A DNA stretch of 64,000 nt from Paenibacillus sp. FSL H7-0737 (lineage in GTDB: Bacteria > Bacillota > Bacilli > Paenibacillales > Paenibacillaceae). This document shows, in pieces, positions 61,956 to 64,000 of the stretch; the first letter of the stretch is position 1, and every line of letters starts with the position of its first letter. The DNA is taken from assembly GCF_000758545.1 (NCBI RefSeq), contig NZ_CP009279.1, positions 4,898,001 to 4,962,000 of the forward strand. Reading direction: 5' to 3'. A program made the translations under genes and the position numbers. The notes beneath the pieces were generated by a model. That model was not told where the DNA came from and did no database searches. It saw nothing but the letters and a program-made list of their open reading frames with translations.

Positions 61956-62151
61956 ATTAGGGAAAAACTCCCTGAAAATAATCAAAATTCGCTCTAAACG
62001 AACGCAATCAGGGAATTCCTCCCTAATAATAAGGGGGATTCCTTTAATTGCTATCGAATCAGCAAAACTTTAGGGAGGTTTTCCCTGATTATTAATCTAA
62101 TGACCAAAAATCCCGGAATTTCAGGGAGAAATTCCCCAATTACTCTATCGA
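61956..62151. repeat. 51-bp-period repeat array 3 (degenerate)
   Basis: Units start at 61956, 62007, 62069 and 62120, so steps are 51, 62 and 51 bp. Each has an AGGGA...TCCC(T) inverted repeat such as AGGGAAAAACTCCCT. The interiors diverge far more than in arrays 1 and 2. Confidence 0.7.
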
Positions 62152-62174
62152 AGCGGTACAATTCAGGAAAGTTT

Positions 62175-62219
62175 GAGACAACAGCGGCCGCAAGTCCAAA
62201 TGTTCTCCGTAGTTACGAC
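62175..62219 (-). repeat. Third, partial copy of the 11-kb intergenic repeat
   Basis: On the minus strand TTTGGACTTGCGGCCGCTGT, then TGTCTC, matches 11062-11088 (TTTGGACTTACGGCCGCTGT, TGTCTC). Only the left end is present. Confidence 0.78.
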
Positions 62220-62250
62220 TGACTCCTTAAATGTATGTCTTAAAGTGAAG

Positions 62251-64000
62251 TTACATATTCATATCCAGCCACACACTTTCCATTCCGTTCAATTCCAGCT
62301 CTATTCTCAAATCGTTCTCCATCAGGATTGTCGTCTTTTGGGTCTCCGCTGTGTTATTTACAGCACAATAGCGGCCAGTCTCAGGGTAAGCATGACACTC
62401 TACATTCGGATTCAATGAGAACCAAGAATACAATTGTTCCTCTTGATGTGCAGCCCAAAAGATCGCCCGGCTCAGTAATCTAGTATTCTGGATACTATAC
62501 GGCAGCCCTGCAATATAAACGCCTCGACCCTGCCCAAATGAATTCACGGCAAGATTGCAGCTATTGTCGTGCACATCCAAGACTTGTGCTCCAATCTCCG
62601 CTTGATAAATCATGGTCATCCCTTCACCATAATCAATGTCGCCTTCCAGATCTTCCGTAATGAAATGCTCCTTTACTGGCGTTACCTTAGGCTTATTAAC
62701 GCTTGCTGTAAAACCCATTTCCTTTTGAACACCTAAAATATCTGCTAGTTGAAAGAGAACCCCTTGATGCTCATATGCCGTTGGATCACCAATTCCAATA
62801 AAGCCGCCGCCTTGATGCACCCATTCACGAATGCTAGATACCACTTTCGGATCGCTCCAATGATCTCCGCCACTCCAAGAAGTATGGACATCACCCGCGT
62901 TAATGATCACACCGATACTAGGATCAATCCCGTGTTGTCCAATATCATCAAAGCTTATAAATTCAATGTCGAAAGGCAAGCCTGCGAGTGACTCCAGTGC
63001 CCCTATGTAGGAATAACATCTTTGATTCCATAAAGAGTGAGCCACTTGGTGCGTCTGCCAGCTGCGAATGTAGCCCCAAGTATTAAGAATCGCCACTTTA
63101 AACGATGCTTTATACGGCTGAGTCCCTTCAGCATTTGCATGAATTCCTTTAAACTGAGTCGCAATCTCCGTCACATGATCAATAAAATTAGGGAATTGGT
63201 ACGCCAGACTTAGATATCCGCCATACCCCATTCTTCCAACCGATTTACGCATAAGTGCCCGGCGACATTTTATCCAGATCGGCATGGACTCTCCAACAGG
63301 ATCTCCACCTTCAAAGAATACATCTGGGAAGAAGTAAGGGTAGAACCGGGCTTCGGTATCCTTAATAGGAATATCCGCGATCATACGGGTCGTAACCCCA
63401 TCTCCGGCAGCCCCGACCACTGCATCTAGCCCAATCTCGGAAAAATATTTACCATAAGGCTCTGTCCCTGCCCAGTGATCCCCAAAGAACATAATGGCTT
63501 TCTTACCGAAATCATGCACCATATCAACACATTGTTTGGCATAACCTGCAATGAATTTCTGATTAAATTCCATCCAGTCCAAATACCTTGGCGTCGGATT
63601 CATAAACGGTGTATTATATCGTCCTTGATCCACAAAATCTTCCGCAGTCAGACGATATCCATAAGCTTGTTCAAACTGATCTAATGCTAATGGACTTACG
63701 CAGCTTAGATAGCCAAACCAATTAACTTGCTTCTCCTTACCTTCCTTATTAAAAATCAAGTCGAAATTATAAAAGAAGGTAGTAAAACGAACGATATCAG
63801 TCTTCGGATGCTTTGCTAGCCAATCTTTCAGCACCTTCAATACATGCTCTTGCGCCTCGGGATAACGAACATCCAGTGGTAAGCGATGCTCTTCCGTCCA
63901 GTTATTCGTGATGTGATTGTACATAGAGACCGGTTCCCAAATCTGATAGGCCAAGAAACTGACGGTATATTTGTGAAACTGTTCCGCCTGCTCAAGCGTG
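62251..64000 (-). CDS. GH112 galactosyl phosphorylase (GNB/LNB or galactosyl-rhamnose type), 5' end missing
   Basis: An inverting phosphorylase that splits a beta-galactoside with phosphate to alpha-galactose 1-phosphate. About 582 residues are in the window and the frame stays open to the right edge, so the true start is outside. Strong family matches: DIVRFTTFFYNFDLIFN, CVSPLALDQFEQAYGYRL, MFFGDHWAGTEPYGKYF, GAAGDGVTTRMIADIP (contains the presumed catalytic Asp), and FYPYFFPDVFFEGGDP. The C-terminus has a glutaminase-like domain and a beta-domain. Substrate could be galacto-N-biose, lacto-N-biose or galactosyl-rhamnose; sequence alone does not settle it. No signal peptide can be judged. Confidence 0.92.
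   Translation of the reverse strand, partial: TLEQAEQFHKYTVSFLAYQIWEPVSMYNHITNNWTEEHRLPLDVRYPEAQEHVLKVLKDWLAKHPKTDIVRFTTFFYNFDLIFNKEGKEKQVNWFGYLSCVSPLALDQFEQAYGYRLTAEDFVDQGRYNTPFMNPTPRYLDWMEFNQKFIAGYAKQCVDMVHDFGKKAIMFFGDHWAGTEPYGKYFSEIGLDAVVGAAGDGVTTRMIADIPIKDTEARFYPYFFPDVFFEGGDPVGESMPIWIKCRRALMRKSVGRMGYGGYLSLAYQFPNFIDHVTEIATQFKGIHANAEGTQPYKASFKVAILNTWGYIRSWQTHQVAHSLWNQRCYSYIGALESLAGLPFDIEFISFDDIGQHGIDPSIGVIINAGDVHTSWSGGDHWSDPKVVSSIREWVHQGGGFIGIGDPTAYEHQGVLFQLADILGVQKEMGFTASVNKPKVTPVKEHFITEDLEGDIDYGEGMTMIYQAEIGAQVLDVHDNSCNLAVNSFGQGRGVYIAGLPYSIQNTRLLSRAIFWAAHQEEQLYSWFSLNPNVECHAYPETGRYCAVNNTAETQKTTILMENDLRIELELNGMESVWLDMNM

Overview
The window looks like a chromosome segment of a Paenibacillus-type, low-to-mid GC Gram-positive bacterium. 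This is inferred from strong GGAGG-type Shine-Dalgarno sequences, U-tailed hairpin terminators, cre-like sites, a Bacillus-type Fnr with a C-terminal cysteine cluster, DUF1540 and YesMN-type genes, and repetitive intergenic DNA. No rRNA, tRNA, CRISPR array, prophage or complete insertion sequence was found.

Layout. 0-4 kb: fermentation genes pflB (cut by the window edge) and adhE. 4-18 kb: a sugar-uptake and phosphorolysis block with an ABC binding protein, two permeases, a YesN/YesM-type two-component system, pgmB and two overlapping GH65 phosphorylases. 18-25 kb: fnr, nirBDC for nitrite reduction and transport, and the Fe-S repair gene ric. 25-32 kb: HxlR regulator, Gfo/Idh oxidoreductase, TVP38-family protein, MsrAB fusion and two exported proteins. 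32-35 kb: a DUF1540 gene with a structured leader, then metE under a cobalamin riboswitch. 35-41.5 kb: uppP, dedA and a full BceRSAB module. 42-50 kb: an AIM24-like protein, trhO, a YitT transporter, a short Crp-family regulator and the fruRKA operon. 50-58 kb: an AI-2E family transporter, ung, RNase H1, DJ-1, an AlkC-like glycosylase and a nitrilase. 58-64 kb: a Gfo/Idh plus sugar isomerase module with a divergent AraC regulator, and a GH112 phosphorylase cut by the window edge.

How the genes work together. Perfect or near-perfect TGTGA-N6-TCACA boxes lie upstream of pflB, adhE and nirB. Each sits about 41-43 bp upstream of the start implied by a plausible -10, so fermentation and nitrite reduction are probably co-activated by the Fnr encoded at 18.06 kb. 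A fourth box at the same distance precedes a previously unannotated unit of about 85 nt at 17.82-17.92 kb. It carries a 14-codon ORF with a good ribosome site and an overlapping terminator, and is the most intriguing candidate here. Three phosphorolytic glycosidases (two GH65, one GH112) plus beta-phosphoglucomutase suggest an energy-saving disaccharide economy.

Noncoding DNA is unusually patterned. Three separate arrays have a 51-bp period. A two-hairpin palindromic element occurs in at least five copies. A second intergenic repeat family lies at 11.0, 11.3 and 62.2 kb, and a 169-bp MITE-like element lies at 41.55 kb. Two gene remnants (YitT at 43.4 kb, Gfo/Idh at 59.8 kb) record past duplication and deletion.
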